Origin: Rhizophagus irregularis
Taxonomy: Eukaryota; Glomeromycota; Glomeromycetes; Glomerales; Glomeraceae
Direction: 5' to 3'
Length of the DNA: 64,000 nt
NCBI RefSeq assembly: GCF_026210795.1
Contig: NC_089436.1
Span: 558,001-622,000 of the forward strand
Shown: positions 11,034 to 21,049 of the stretch, piece by piece
Layout: each line of letters starts with the position of its first letter
Position numbering within the stretch: position 1 is the first letter of the stretch
Notes under the pieces: model-generated
The model's database searches: none
The model's input: only the letters and a program-made list of their open reading frames with translations
Told to the model about the DNA's origin: nothing
Made by a program: the position numbers and the translations under genes

Positions 11034-13295
11034 TGGTCGAATAAAGAAGTATCTATATTTTTTTAAACGATGACTTTATTAGTGCTGAGAATTATCGATA
11101 TCTAGTGGCTTGAGTTTTCGCAACACGTTTCCTATTTACATTGATACAAACTACACATCATCTTTTTCTTTACCTACAATACCTGCCAATTCTATTTTCC
11201 CACCATTACCAACTATTCGTCACATCAAAATATTATTCGTCTTTCAACGTTCCAGATACGAGGTTGTTCAAATTAGTCCACGCCGTGGTTTGAAATCCCG
11301 TTTTTATTTATCAGCTCGTCCTGACTTCTTAGTTGTAATCCCTTTCCTAATTCATCTTCTATCCCGATTTGATATACTATTCATCATATCCTTTTCATTG
11401 GTGACGAATTTCGTTCTTAAGAACACCACATCTCCTTCTTCAAAATCTTCAATTTGAGTTACTTTAAGGTATACCACCCCGTCAGGTCAGCATCATTTAA
11501 TCTTATTACAACCATAACTTCCTTTATGATGTATTTTTGCGTTAAATGTTTGGTAGACTCATGGATGTAACAGATAATTGAGTTTTTGTTTTTAGTTTTA
11601 GTGGAATGTAATAAAAAATGAATAATCTAATGTTGTGAGTTTTATAGCTTTATTTTTTAAAGCTTCCAAATTCTAAATATTACGATTTGTTTATTTTGAA
11701 AGAAAAAAAAGGAGGAATGCGAAGCAATACGAATTTTTTCTCATGAAAAAAAAGTGGCTTCGCTATAATCACAAGAAGATGACAGTGAAAAAGAAATCTC
11801 ACACATTTTTCATAAGTTTTTTTACAAAATCCCTATATCTCATACTTCCTTATAGAAAAATATGAAATTACCAAATCATCATCTTAAAAAAAATACATGT
11901 TAAATCTTACATCTTTATAAACAAAAAAAAAATATTTTTTCTAATAATTTACAGAGACGTTTATTTTTTTTAATGAAAAAGGAGTATGAAAAATGGGGAA
12001 TTTGATTCTTTCTTAAAACGGTTCAGGCCCTTATAATTTACAAGGAATAAACCCGTTGATTGCAAGAAAGAAAATTTTTTTTCTTTTTGCAATTTATAAC
12101 CGGTTTAAATAATCGAAATAGAGCTGCATATTGTTTGAAAACGATAATCCAAATTTTTTTTTACTTGTATAACAAACATAAAAATGAATTTTTTTAAAAA
12201 AAAATTTTTTTTTATTTATAAGACCCATCTTCCCATGGGGCTATAATTTAAGATTCAATCCAAATAGAAATCGAAAAGGAATAGGAATCTGGATCTGAAT
12301 CGATTACATATTTTTTCCTATTTTGGCCAGGCAGATCCAACTAAAAAAGAATATACGTTGCAAGTGTTTTGAAGATCTTAACTCGAGAACTTTATGGGAA
12401 CATATAAAAATAAAAATAATATAGAATCCTTTAATAAAATTCATAAAAGGTATTTTGTAAAACATCTTACAGATTACAGAATAGGAAAAAGGCATTATAC
12501 CTGACGTAATATGCCATAATAATTACGGCTACAAATTTCTTTTTTTTTTTTATTTTTAAATAGTAACGCATTTTTATTAATTATTTATTAGTAAATACAT
12601 AATTATATAAAAATACTTAGAGCCTAATCCAAAAAAAAGATTAAACCCTATAACTAAGTATTCTGTAACAAAATCTAAAAAAAAATAAAAAATTTTAGTA
12701 TATACTAAACTCATGATGTAATGTTTATCAATATCTATTATTTTTTTTTTTGGATAAAAATTATTTATAACTGATAAGGTGCAAATTCGATAAAAAAGAG
12801 AATAAGCTCTACTCTATAATCTATAATCGAATCGAGGATTAAGAATAAATTTATAAATCAAAAAAAATCATAATTTTATATATAATCTAAATCTATAATA
12901 AATAGAAGAATATAAATTTTTCGAAGTTAATTTGTCTAGTAAAATCTAACCAAAAAAGAATATACTGGGTAAGTGTTTCGATGATCATTTAGACACTACT
13001 CCATAGTAATTAACTTTATTCGTACACTGTAATACATTTTTACAAAGTACAAAACCAATAAGAAATCAGTAGCTGTTTTCTATACCAGAATAAAAAAATT
13101 TTTTTTTTAAATTTCGGTTTAAAAAAAAACCGAAAAAAATAGATTTATTAAAAAAAAAAATTTTTTATTTATTATTTTAATCGTTTTTTTAAGAGAATAT
13201 ACAAAATCTATAAAATAAATCTTTATTTAGTTTGGTAATACCATTACCTCCTTCCATACTAAAGCCATTACACATACAGTAACGTTATACTGAAT
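11034..13295. other. AT-rich region without a convincing gene
   Basis: An open frame of 115 codons at 11110-11457 has ordinary composition but matches no family I know and has no splice or start context. Two degenerate blocks at about 12338-12400 and 12945-13005 resemble each other (AAAAAAGAATATAC, then AAGTGTTT and GATGATC-like sequence), so part of the region is an old duplication. TTGCAAGAAAGAAAA and its near-complement lie close together at 12058-12097. Nothing else is supported. Confidence 0.5.
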
Positions 13296-13299
13296 AGAA

Positions 13300-14601
13300 A
13301 TTTCTACAGAAGAAACTTTATTAAATGGGAATGAAGATTATGAAATGGTTTTAAGAGCCGTAAATGTACTTAAATTTCAACTTGAACAAACAAAAGAAGA
13401 TATCAAAAAATAAAAGATATAAAATAACGTGCTCTATCAGATCCGGAAATGTTTATTGAAAAATTGCGCGATGGGACCCATGAAAAAATTTCCGAACGCC
13501 AGTATATATTTGGTGTTCCACAAGTCGATTGGAAATATCATACCCGGCCTTCACAGTATAAGCCACCGCCACGTCCAGGGCGAGAAGTTTCCAAGTCATC
13601 GACAAGTGATGATGAAAAATCACCTGACCCCGCTGAATTTGTTCATAAAAAAGCTCAAGTTAAGTTCCCCCAAATACGGTTTTGTCAACTCGTACTAAAA
13701 GGAAAACTAACCTAGTTTTTGATGATAACACACTTCCACAGAGCATTGGGTCAAATAAAAAAGGAAAACAGTCATTATATAGCACACCAGTTAAAAAAGA
13801 GGGGAGATAAGAAATGAATCGGCGAGTGCAGTTTCAAATAGATCAATGTTTAATACTCCTATTACTATTGCAAGCAGAGTTATTCACCTACTTTAACATC
13901 ATCAAATCGAAGAAATAATAAAAAGAAATCTAGTGATCTCAAATTATCAGAAGGTTCGCCAAAAACGGGAAATTATAATATACCTTGGACGGATGAAGAA
14001 CAACGTCGACTGGTAGAATTACTTGCGATTTAGAAAATTTCTGAAGCTTTAGGAACAAGAACACCGAAGCAGGTGGCTAGCAGGTTTGCGGCAGCAACAA
14101 CAAAAAATTCACAACCAAAGAATAAAAAAACTGGGACCAAAATCGATATTACCTTCCGAAAAAAAACCTCGACATTTGAGGATATCTGGATTATCGTATT
14201 TGGAAGCTCGACCACCACCAACAGTTTATATGCCCGATGATGATGATGAAAGTAGTATCAAGAATGTAATGATGTCAGTGGGTCGCCTACAGGACAATGA
14301 TATACAACAGATGTGTAATTTTATTACGGGACCAGTGCATTATGGTTTTTGTTGTGATGGATGTCATATGGATCCAATAATTGGAACACGATATCTTTTT
14401 AATGAATGTGATGAAAGTCTTGAAGTTGTTCTATGTGAAGAATGTTTTGTCGAAGGATCTTTTGAGAATGAATATCACTAGAAAACGCACAAGTTTACAT
14501 TAATCACAAATCCTATAACACCACATATTGATAAAGATTATGTACCAGAAAATGTTGGAGAATATAATTATTTAGGTGTTGCACCTCCCTCTACATCGTA
14601 A
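13300..14601 (+). pseudogene. Broken copy of a SANT plus ZZ zinc-finger regulatory protein
   Basis: The reading passes through several frames: EDYEMVLRAVNVLKF, then SDPEMFIEKLRDGT and FGVPQVDWKYHTRP, then the SANT/Myb block IPWTDEEQRRLVELL (near 13981) with ISEALGTRTPKQVASR. Next comes an acidic stretch, and then the ZZ finger HYGFCCDGCHMDPIIG with VVLCEECF (14338-14450). SANT followed by ZZ with the TRTPKQVASR helix matches fungal ZZ-type proteins related to S. pombe SPBP35G2.11c, thought to be chromatin-associated. Stops and frame changes are present (for example ELLAI then TAG at 14032), part of the SANT helix is missing, and the ZZ frame closes early at 14481. No introns are seen, so a processed or retro-copied origin is possible. 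Confidence 0.7.
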
Positions 14602-14928
14602 TATATTCTTACATCGTAATAACGTTTTTAAAAAAAAATTGTGCTATAATAGATGTGATTTTTTAAAAAAAAAGAAAAAAAAAAATTGTATCACGTAATC
14701 AGTTTGCCGATCGATCTTTTTTTTTCAATTCGATAAAAAAAGTCTAATAAAAAAAAATATCTTTACTTGAACCTGACTTCGTAAAGTATATTTTTTTTAA
14801 AAAAAAGTGTTAACATTTCGTTATAAATGTTTTTTAATACACTTAGAAAAAAAAAATAAAAAATTAAAAGAAAGTCCGGTTCATCATTTTATTAGGCAAC
14901 TTCTTGGAATTAGACGAACTGACAGTAT

Positions 14929-15002
14929 GTAAGTAGGGTGACGTGCATATGTTTTTTTTTAAAAAAAAGTTTTTTTTAAAATTTTTCTCTTATTTTTTGT
15001 AG
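14929..15002 (+). other. Intron-like module, array I no. 0 (74 nt)
   Basis: Donor GTAAGTAGGG follows GACAGTAT, and the acceptor is TATTTTTTGTAG. The middle is A/T homopolymer. No donor hairpin. The next exon segment repeats GGACTTCGG twice and has a further possible acceptor TTTTGTAG at 15086. Confidence 0.55.
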
Positions 15003-15101
15003 ATATCGGTCCTTCGGCTTTGGACTTCGGATATTAACTTCTTGGACTTCGGTTGGATTTCTCGACGTTGGGGCCTTCTTTTGTAGGTCGGCAATGAATT
15101 G

Positions 15102-15185
15102 GTAAGTTTTGAAAATTTAAATTTATTTATTTTTGATTTTTTATTATTTTGATTTTATTTTGATTTTTTTTCTTTTTTTTTGCAG
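15102..15185 (+). other. Intron-like module, array I no. 1 (84 nt)
   Basis: Donor GTAAGTTTTGAAAATTTAAA is a worn type 1 donor. The T-rich middle repeats TTTTGATTTT, and the acceptor is TTTTTTTGCAG. It is followed by a 35-nt exon segment. Confidence 0.6.
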
Positions 15186-15220
15186 GTATTGAACTTTCCG
15201 AACTCTGGATGATATGATCG

Positions 15221-15320
15221 GTAAGTTTCGAAAGTTTAGTTTACTTTCGAAACATTTCTTGAAATTTTTTTTATTTTGTTTTGAAGAAACTAACCGTTTC
15301 TTCTTTTGTCTATTTTGTAG
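15221..15320 (+). other. Intron-like module, array I no. 2 (100 nt), two hairpins
   Basis: The donor-side hairpin GTTTCGAAAG (15225-15234) pairs with CTTTCGAAAC (15244-15253), 10 of 10. The branch-side hairpin GAAGAAAC-TAACC-GTTTCTTC (15283-15303) has 8 of 8 pairs and places CTAAC at the loop, 27 nt before the acceptor TTTTGTAG. Confidence 0.75.
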
Positions 15321-15356
15321 GAATTGTCTTTAAGATTTTTTGGATCAGCTTTTCAA

Positions 15357-15429
15357 GTAAGTTTCGAAGTTTCTCTTCGAAACTTTTTTTTTAAAAATTT
15401 TTTTTAAAATTAATTTTTTTTTATTGTAG
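15357..15429 (+). other. Intron-like module, array I no. 3 (73 nt)
   Basis: The type 1 donor GTAAGTTTCGAAG pairs GTTTCGAAG with CTTCGAAAC around the loop TTTCT (15361-15383), 9 of 9. The acceptor is TTATTGTAG. No CTAAC is seen. The exon segment on its left is 36 nt; the following segment (15430-15575) is the longest in the array. Confidence 0.7.
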
Positions 15430-15575
15430 GTTGTACTTATAATTAGACGTTATAACTCATGATGGGATCGGTGAAGTGTTTGGTAATGGTGACTCCAGTA
15501 AGGCACAGAAGCATATGACGACGAGGATGAACCTGATATATCTTGATCCAGCTTGAAACGAAACTGGACTTTAAG

Positions 15576-15663
15576 GTAGTGAGAAATGGGAAAAGGGGGT
15601 TTTTTTGTTATTTTAAACTTAAGAAACGAACTAACGTTTCTTTTCATTATTTTTTTTTTGTAG
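15576..15663 (+). other. Intron-like module, array I no. 4 (88 nt)
   Basis: Type 2: donor AAG|GTAGTGAGAA with a G-rich run. The hairpin AAGAAACG-AACTAA-CGTTTCTT (15621-15642) has 8 of 8 pairs with the branch-like CTAAC in the loop, 29 nt before TTTTGTAG. Confidence 0.75.
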
Positions 15664-15714
15664 GACGCGTACTAGAAGGGCGCCGGCTTGAATACTACGA
15701 CGGACTACTTTAAG

Positions 15715-15798
15715 GTAGTAAGAACGGGAAAAGGGGGGATTTTTTTATTTTAAATATGAGAAACGAACTAACGTTTCTTTAATTATTTTTTTTTGTAG
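15715..15798 (+). other. Intron-like module, array I no. 5 (84 nt)
   Basis: Type 2: donor within the inverted repeat ACTAC-TTTAAG-GTAGT, so the exon end forms the loop. It has AGAAACG-AACTAA-CGTTTCT at 15759-15778 and acceptor TTTTTTGTAG. The left and right exons both begin GACGCGTA, so exon and intron were duplicated together. Confidence 0.75.
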
Positions 15799-15838
15799 GA
15801 CGCGTAGAAAGGGGGATAGAGGAAGGTGATTTTGTTAG

Positions 15839-15922
15839 AACCAAGATTCTTATCTTGGTTTATTTATTTATTTTTTTATTTTATGGAACGGTTTACTAAC
15901 CGTTCCTTTCTTTCTTTTATAG
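15839..15922 (+). other. Intron-like module, array I no. 6, donor lost
   Basis: Type 3: AACCAAGAT-TCTT-ATCTTGGTT (15839-15860) is the donor hairpin of module 7 without its GTAAG loop. The branch hairpin GGAACGGTT-TACT-AACCGTTCC (15885-15906) is 9 of 9, with TACTAAC spanning loop and stem. The acceptor is TTTTATAG. An upstream AAG|GTGATT at 15826 might serve as a replacement donor. Confidence 0.6.
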
Positions 15923-15958
15923 GTTCGGGTAGACATCCGACGAATGGAACCAAGATTC

Positions 15959-16041
15959 GTAAGTATTCCGAATCTTGGTTTTTTTTTCTTTTTTTTAATA
16001 TTATGAACGGTTACTAACCGTTCCTTTTCTTTTTTTCATAG
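15959..16041 (+). other. Intron-like module, array I no. 7 (83 nt), best type 3 example
   Basis: AACCAAGATTCG (15948-15959) pairs 12 of 12 with CGAATCTTGGTT (15969-15980). The loop is TAAGTATTC, so the donor GTAAGT sits at the hairpin tip. The second hairpin GAACGGTT-ACT-AACCGTTC (16005-16023) puts the canonical branch site TACTAAC in its tip, 24 nt before the acceptor TTTTTCATAG. Confidence 0.85.
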
Positions 16042-16085
16042 ATTTGGGTGGGTTTCCAAAGAACCGAAAGAAGGAACCAAGATTC

Positions 16086-16192
16086 GTAAGTATATACGAA
16101 TCTTAACGGATTGGTAAGTTTCGAAGTTTCACTTCGAAACTTTTTAATTAAATTAATTTTTTTTTATTAATACTTTTATCTTTTTATCATAG
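16086..16192 (+). other. Composite intron-like module, array I no. 8
   Basis: Two donors share one acceptor (TTATCATAG, 16192). The first, 16086, is type 3 with AAGATTCGTA pairing 10 of 10 with TACGAATCTT. The second, 16114, is type 1 with GTTTCGAAG/CTTCGAAAC (16118-16140). It looks like a type 1 module fused into a type 3 module. Confidence 0.65.
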
Positions 16193-16218
16193 GTTGTATT
16201 TCCTGGACACGAAGATTG

Positions 16219-16260
16219 GTAAGTTTCGAAGAATAACTTCGAAACTTTTCTTTGTCCCAG
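16219..16260 (+). other. Short or truncated intron-like module, array I no. 9
   Basis: Type 1 donor with GTTTCGAAG-AATAA-CTTCGAAAC; the first AG in a pyrimidine context is TTTGTCCCAG at 16260, only 42 nt away. This is near the lower limit for a working intron, so it is probably truncated. The exon before it begins GTTGTA like the one at 15430. Confidence 0.5.
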
Positions 16261-17154
16261 AGTATTGAGTTAATTTAATAGACTTTAGTATATAGATTGT
16301 TATAGTGTAATTTAATGTATATAGATTGTTTAATATAGTGTAATTTAATAAAATAATTTGTTATTCAATAATATTTAGCATCGTTATATTAACATATATA
16401 AATAATAGTAAAATATTGATATGATGTTTATTATCTTTAAAATAATGTACATCGTAATGTATGGGTAATGAACATTTTGAATTGGCGATGAACATCAAAT
16501 ATTGTGACATCGGTAGTACATTGCAGGTCAGCATTTCTTTATGATGTACATCAAGTGGCCGATGTACATTTGATGAACATTTTTCCCGTGACTTCCTGAT
16601 GTAATTATGTCAGTATAAATGAATTACGTTGCGTCAATACGCAATTCGGCATTGTGCCGTAATATTACGGCATTTGAAAATGAGAAGTATACTTATAAAT
16701 ATGTAAATTAGGATATATGGTTAGAATAATCTCATACTGTGTTCTTATGTAACCGATCTGCGCCAAGCCTAGATATCAATATTGCAAATCAGTGACATAT
16801 TGAGTATGACTAGTACCTCATTATTAGACCGGTGGCGATATTTATTTATTTTTATTAAGAACGTTCACACAGTAAGTTTTTTTCGCTCCAATCCTTCTAT
16901 TTCTTGCATTTTATTCTTTTAATGTTTCTTTTTTTTATGATATTTCAGTCTTCCAGTTGATTTTAAAACATGTAAATTTATTATTTTCATTTATTTTAAC
17001 TTCTTTGTTCTGTTCCTTATTAACTTTATTTTATTTTACCTTGATTTTATTCTTTAGTTTGTCTTTTGATTTTATTCTTTGGGTTTGTTATCTTGATTTT
17101 GTTCCTTGGATTTATCCTTTACTTTAGACTTACTTAGCTTCTTTTAAGAAAAAG
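16261..17154. other. Region upstream of the oxygenase gene
   Basis: No coding signal. It holds a perfect 18-bp palindrome TGCCGTAATATTACGGCA (16655-16672), several TGATGTACAT motifs (16505-16575), and a possible 5' UTR intron with donor CACA|GTAAGT at 16871 and acceptor TATTTCAG near 16949. That would give the oxygenase transcript a noncoding first exon. Confidence 0.45.
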
Positions 17155-19138
17155 ATGAAACGTTCAAGACATACCAAATACAATGCAAAGAAACGATTAC
17201 AAAAGACATCTATGGTACTTTTCATTTTACTTCTAAAAATATAAACAATTCCACTATAATCTAATATCAGAATTTTATAATTAAACAGCAAGTTCAAGAT
17301 ACGAATTCTTCTTCTCAAACAATAGCTTTTGATCTTATAGAGGTATATGATATTATCATTTATAAACTGGATGATTTACTGATCTAGTTTAATATATAAA
17401 TGAATCAGGATGATGATCTATTTATATACTACTAGATCTAATACTTATATAAATAAGTAATTTAACGAGACAAATTTTTTTTTTAATTTATAATTAAGCA
17501 ACAAACTCAAGATGATGTTAGTTCCTCATCTGTTAGTTCCTCCTCGCCTGTTGAAGTAAAAACAAACATAATATTTAATCCTTTGCAGGTATATATTATC
17601 TTTGATATGTCATAAAATATAAAATATAAATAAAATAATCTATATTGTATAATTTAAGCATCGAACTCAAGGAGGTTCCAGAGATTTAAGTACCTCAGAT
17701 ATAGTTCGATATATGAAAAATGAATGGTCAAGTGTTCCGCTTTGCGCTTTTTGCCGAATATTTTCTAATGTAACAACAATTTCAATTATGAAAGATATTT
17801 CAGTAATGGATTTATTAATTGAATGCTTAATAAGGGAATCAAGACAATCTAAAAATAATAATGACATTCCTGAAATTCCTTTAGAATTTTATAATCTTGC
17901 TAAAAGTATTACTGAATCAACTAATGATCAATTAATGAACAATAATAATGATATGTGGATTAAATTTGGTCAATGGTTGGAATTAAAAAAGCCAATTAGT
18001 AAAAGTGATGTACATCAACATCTTAAATCACAATGGAAGAGACTTTCACATGCTGCTGAAATTCGAAATTCTAAAGTTTTGGAAATATCCAAAGAAATTT
18101 TAGAAATTGAGAAAAAAAAATCAACTATAAATAAAAAAAATGATTGTATCAGCACAAGATAATAATATTAAGAACTTTCGTTATGTAACAAATTCTGAAT
18201 GTATTGTTGATGGTTGTGGTAAAACTTTGGTTCATCTGGATGGACTTGATGATTTTAATGCTGTCATTGAAGCAACCAAAGCCATAAATAGTTATTATTT
18301 TCATATGTTGGACAATCCAATCCATCGAAGTAGAAGTTTTTGGAAAAATCTTGCTGAACGATTTGGAGCTTTCATTAGTTATGGTGATCTTCCATATACT
18401 ACTTCTGATACTGCCAGCTCTCATAATATTGATCATCAGAATTGTGTTAACGATCTACTTTTTGCACTACAACCAATATCAAATAGTGTAAACAGATTTG
18501 TTAACAAATATTATGAACATTATTATACAAAACTAAGCAAGTTAACAATAGGACCATTTGTACCGAGAACTTTTGGAATTTTTCCCACAATAGCTATTAA
18601 TTTTAACGTAATCAGTAATTACCATTGGGATAGTAATGATGATCCAAATGGACTTTGTTTTTTGGTAGCTTTGGGAGATTTTGAGGGAGGCGAATTATGT
18701 TTTCCTCAACTTCAAATCCTGGTAAAATTAAAACCAGGACAAATTGTTGCATTTCCTTCTTATTTGCTATTACATGGCAACCTTCCGATTATTAGAGGGA
18801 TAAGATTCAGTATAGTTTATTTTGTGCATGCGAATTTTTTATCTAAAAAATTTGAGAATTTTCATAAAAATAATGATAATGATACAATCATTAAAATACA
18901 AGATCTTTATAATTCTCAAGGTCATAATCCAAAACGAATTTTACTTAAAAAAGCACAACAATTTCAAATTGAGGAGGAATCATCAGAAAATTCAACAGAT
19001 AAAAGAAGATACAAAGATGGTAAATATATATTTTTATTGTTTGTTTTTTTTTTAAATAAATAAATATCTAATTTGTAAATTATTTTAGATTTGATAAAAG
19101 GACGAAGAGGTTTAAGACATGAAGATCTTTTGGAATAG
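17155..19138 (+). CDS. 2OG-Fe(II) dioxygenase-fold protein (TET/JBP-like)
   Basis: Exons are 17155-17214, 17289-17342, 17499-17588, 17659-19019 and 19089-19138, all GT...AG. Exons 2, 3 and 4 each begin with a Gln/His-rich unit (QVQD, QQTQDD, HRTQGG), as if one small exon had been duplicated. The C-terminal half has the double-stranded beta-helix signature: YHWDSND (H-x-D iron ligands, about 18620), GGELCFP, PGQIVAFPSYLLLHGN (distal His) and GIRFSIV (Arg for 2-oxoglutarate). Such enzymes oxidise bases or side chains using Fe(II), O2 and 2-oxoglutarate. The H-x-D...GGEL...H...R layout resembles the fungal TET/JBP-type oxygenases known to travel with transposons. The frame changes by one base in the A8 run at 18132-18139 between the N-terminal segment and the catalytic half, so it is a broken gene, an assembly error, or two proteins with a second start MIVSAQ at 18140. 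Confidence 0.7.
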
Positions 19139-19636
19139 AAATCATAAATAAAATTAGAAATACGAAATTTTCTTTGAAGATTGTTTTGCTGTTTATGTTT
19201 GATAGGGTAAATTTCTGAATTATTTTTCAAGTAATTCATGGTAGGTACTTTGACTCCTGAATTGAAATTTGATAAAGTAATTTACTTAGTCACAAAATAA
19301 AAGAACAGTCTAAAAAGAATTTTTGATTAAGTCTAAAGTAATAGGAGTAATCATTTTATGTTCTTGGGGACGATTATTTCCTCCCATGCGACTTAATCAT
19401 TATATTTTATTATTTTATAAACTTTTTTAATTTAATTTTTATTTATTTATTTTTTTTTTATTCTAAATTTTTATTATTAAAATTATGATTCATTTAATTT
19501 AGCTGTACTTATTAAAGAATATTAAAGAATTATAGAAGGGTTGATTGGCGAATAATTAAATTTATTCATATTTTAGATAAAGAATTGAAATTTCACTTTA
19601 TTGCTTTTTTTATTATTACTTTTGCATTATTTTAAT
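19139..19636. other. AT-rich spacer after the oxygenase gene
   Basis: About 500 bases with no gene or clear repeat. It separates the oxygenase stop from the second copy of the TNP2 element end. Confidence 0.55.
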
Positions 19637-20035
19637 TGTTAAATAGAAAATTTAATTTATAGATTAATTCTGGATTGAATACGTATTTTACAATAAATTA
19701 TACAAACGATAAAAAGCGTGAAACATAGTTGACTGAAACATTTCTTAATAGTTTAAACCTGAAACTAAAATTAGTTAGTCTAATTAGTCAACATGTACAT
19801 CCCATCACATGCAGCATATATGAATTCTTTCATTTGATATAACTGGTCAAATATATCATTATACTGGAACTTAATTCGATTTTAATTTACGCCATTTTAG
19901 AATAGTATCGAACAATTAGACAAATGATTGATAACAAACTTATAAAATTAACTACACATGAAATTCGTATTGTCTTCAGTTGACATAGCGATATTTAATA
20001 TACTGATATTCATATACCGATATACTAATATAGGT
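19637..20035 (+). repeat. 3' end of a TNP2 element, copy B
   Basis: Homologous to 10583-11033, including the last seven transposase codons (TTAAATAGAAAATTTAATTT then TAG) and the same terminal AATATAGGT. Copy B carries its own insertion of about 45 bases (19931-19977) and lacks about 70 bases present in copy A. It marks the remains of a second, internally deleted or rebuilt element next to the oxygenase gene. Confidence 0.85.
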
Positions 20036-20815
20036 ATAATTGTAATATAATTAAGGAATATGACTTAAAATATTACATTTTTTTTAAAGAAAAATACCTC
20101 TTAAATATAATTGCTTTGTTTTACAATCGATGAATAGCAAAAATATATAATTACAATTATTGCTATAACAAAAATATTAATTCTATATTTTTTATTTATA
20201 GAATTTTTTATTTAGATATTATTAACATGTTTCAAATAAATTGATAAATAAAAATATGTGTATGTGTAATGATCAGTTAAATATTTTTTAGTTTTATTGT
20301 AAGGTTAAAATTAACCAATAAAATCACATTGATCTTTATGCATAATGTAATAATATAAACCAATTAAGATCATTTTGATTATATGCATATGATATCTAAA
20401 AATAGATAAATTTTGTGTTTACTAATGCGTGATTTTTTTTGTTTATTTTCAAAGATACACTTTTCTTTCTTATTAAAAATACTATACTTTTCTTTACAGT
20501 ATTTTTGTTTGTCACTTCTTTTCTCTTTTATTCAAGTATACTTTAATTATCTTTTACAATATTAACAATACTTTACCACTTTAGTTTATATATTCAACAT
20601 AGTAAGACATATCTATTCACGAAATGTACCTACCATTCACATACAAAAGAAGAGAATAAAAGAAAAAAAAATGTACGCAACTACCCACATACAAAAAAGA
20701 GAAAAGCTGCTTTTAAATAATAGTAGAGCTATTAAGCAAGGTATGAAAATAGGATATACACGTATTTTTCATATTTTCTTTACAATATGTTGTGGTTTGA
20801 GTCTTTTTTTGTGGT
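20036..20815. other. AT-rich intergenic region
   Basis: Only short pyrimidine-rich runs and repeated TATACTTTTCTTT-like segments (20450-20500). No gene is supported. Confidence 0.5.
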
Positions 20816-20819
20816 ATAA

Positions 20820-20985
20820 GTGTGAATATATTTTTCAACGGCCATGTATCTATTGCTTGTTAAATATATTTGCAATTTCTTGTCTTTCTTTGTTAGACTG
20901 TGGTATTACAATATGAAGTGTAAATATATTTTTCAACGGCCATGTATCTATTGCTTGTTAAATATATTTACAATTTCTTTTGTAA
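20820..20985 (+). repeat. Direct duplication with about 98-bp period
   Basis: About 62 bases starting GTG(A/T)AATATATTTTTCAACG at 20820 recur at 20918 with two or three mismatches. The second copy then diverges. The small frame that ends inside the first copy (20671-20916) is not a credible gene. Confidence 0.75.
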
Positions 20986-21049
20986 TATTTGCTTTAGCCT
21001 GGAGGAAAATGTTATGAAATAGGGCTGGATATTTTATGACATTTTCTGC

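Larger units (their letters stand above)
14929..16260 (+). repeat. Intron-module array I: about ten short introns with hairpin splice sites
   Basis: A chain of exon-like segments of 25-50 nt (one of about 146 nt, 15430-15575) is separated by introns of 73-100 nt. There are three intron types. Type 1 donors are GTAAGTTTCGAAG followed by the exact complement CTTCGAAAC. Type 2 introns start GTAGT(G/A)AGAA, have a G-rich run, then GAAACG-AACTAA-CGTTTC. Type 3 has AACCAAGATTCG/CGAATCTTGGTT around the donor and GAACGGTT-ACT-AACCGTTC around the branch site. Acceptors are T-rich then TAG or CAG. Where a CTAAC branch site exists it lies 23-29 nt before the acceptor, a normal fungal distance. No long reading frame links the exons. 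Individual modules are listed separately. It lies just after the SANT-ZZ pseudogene and may be transcribed as noncoding RNA. Confidence 0.8.

Noticed and set aside
11110-11457. 115-codon frame as a gene
   Set aside because: No recognisable domain, no intron support and a loose start; it could be real but I cannot support it.
15430-15575. Coding exon in intron array I
   Set aside because: One frame reads GTEAYDDEDEPDIS, but it closes on both sides within the segment and does not join neighbouring exon segments in phase.
14929-16260. Self-splicing (group I or II) introns
   Set aside because: The modules are under 110 nt, have GT...AG borders and spliceosomal branch sites, and lack group I/II core elements.
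20671-20916. 81-codon frame as a small membrane protein
   Set aside because: Its end lies in a direct DNA duplication and no start context, splice or homologue supports it.
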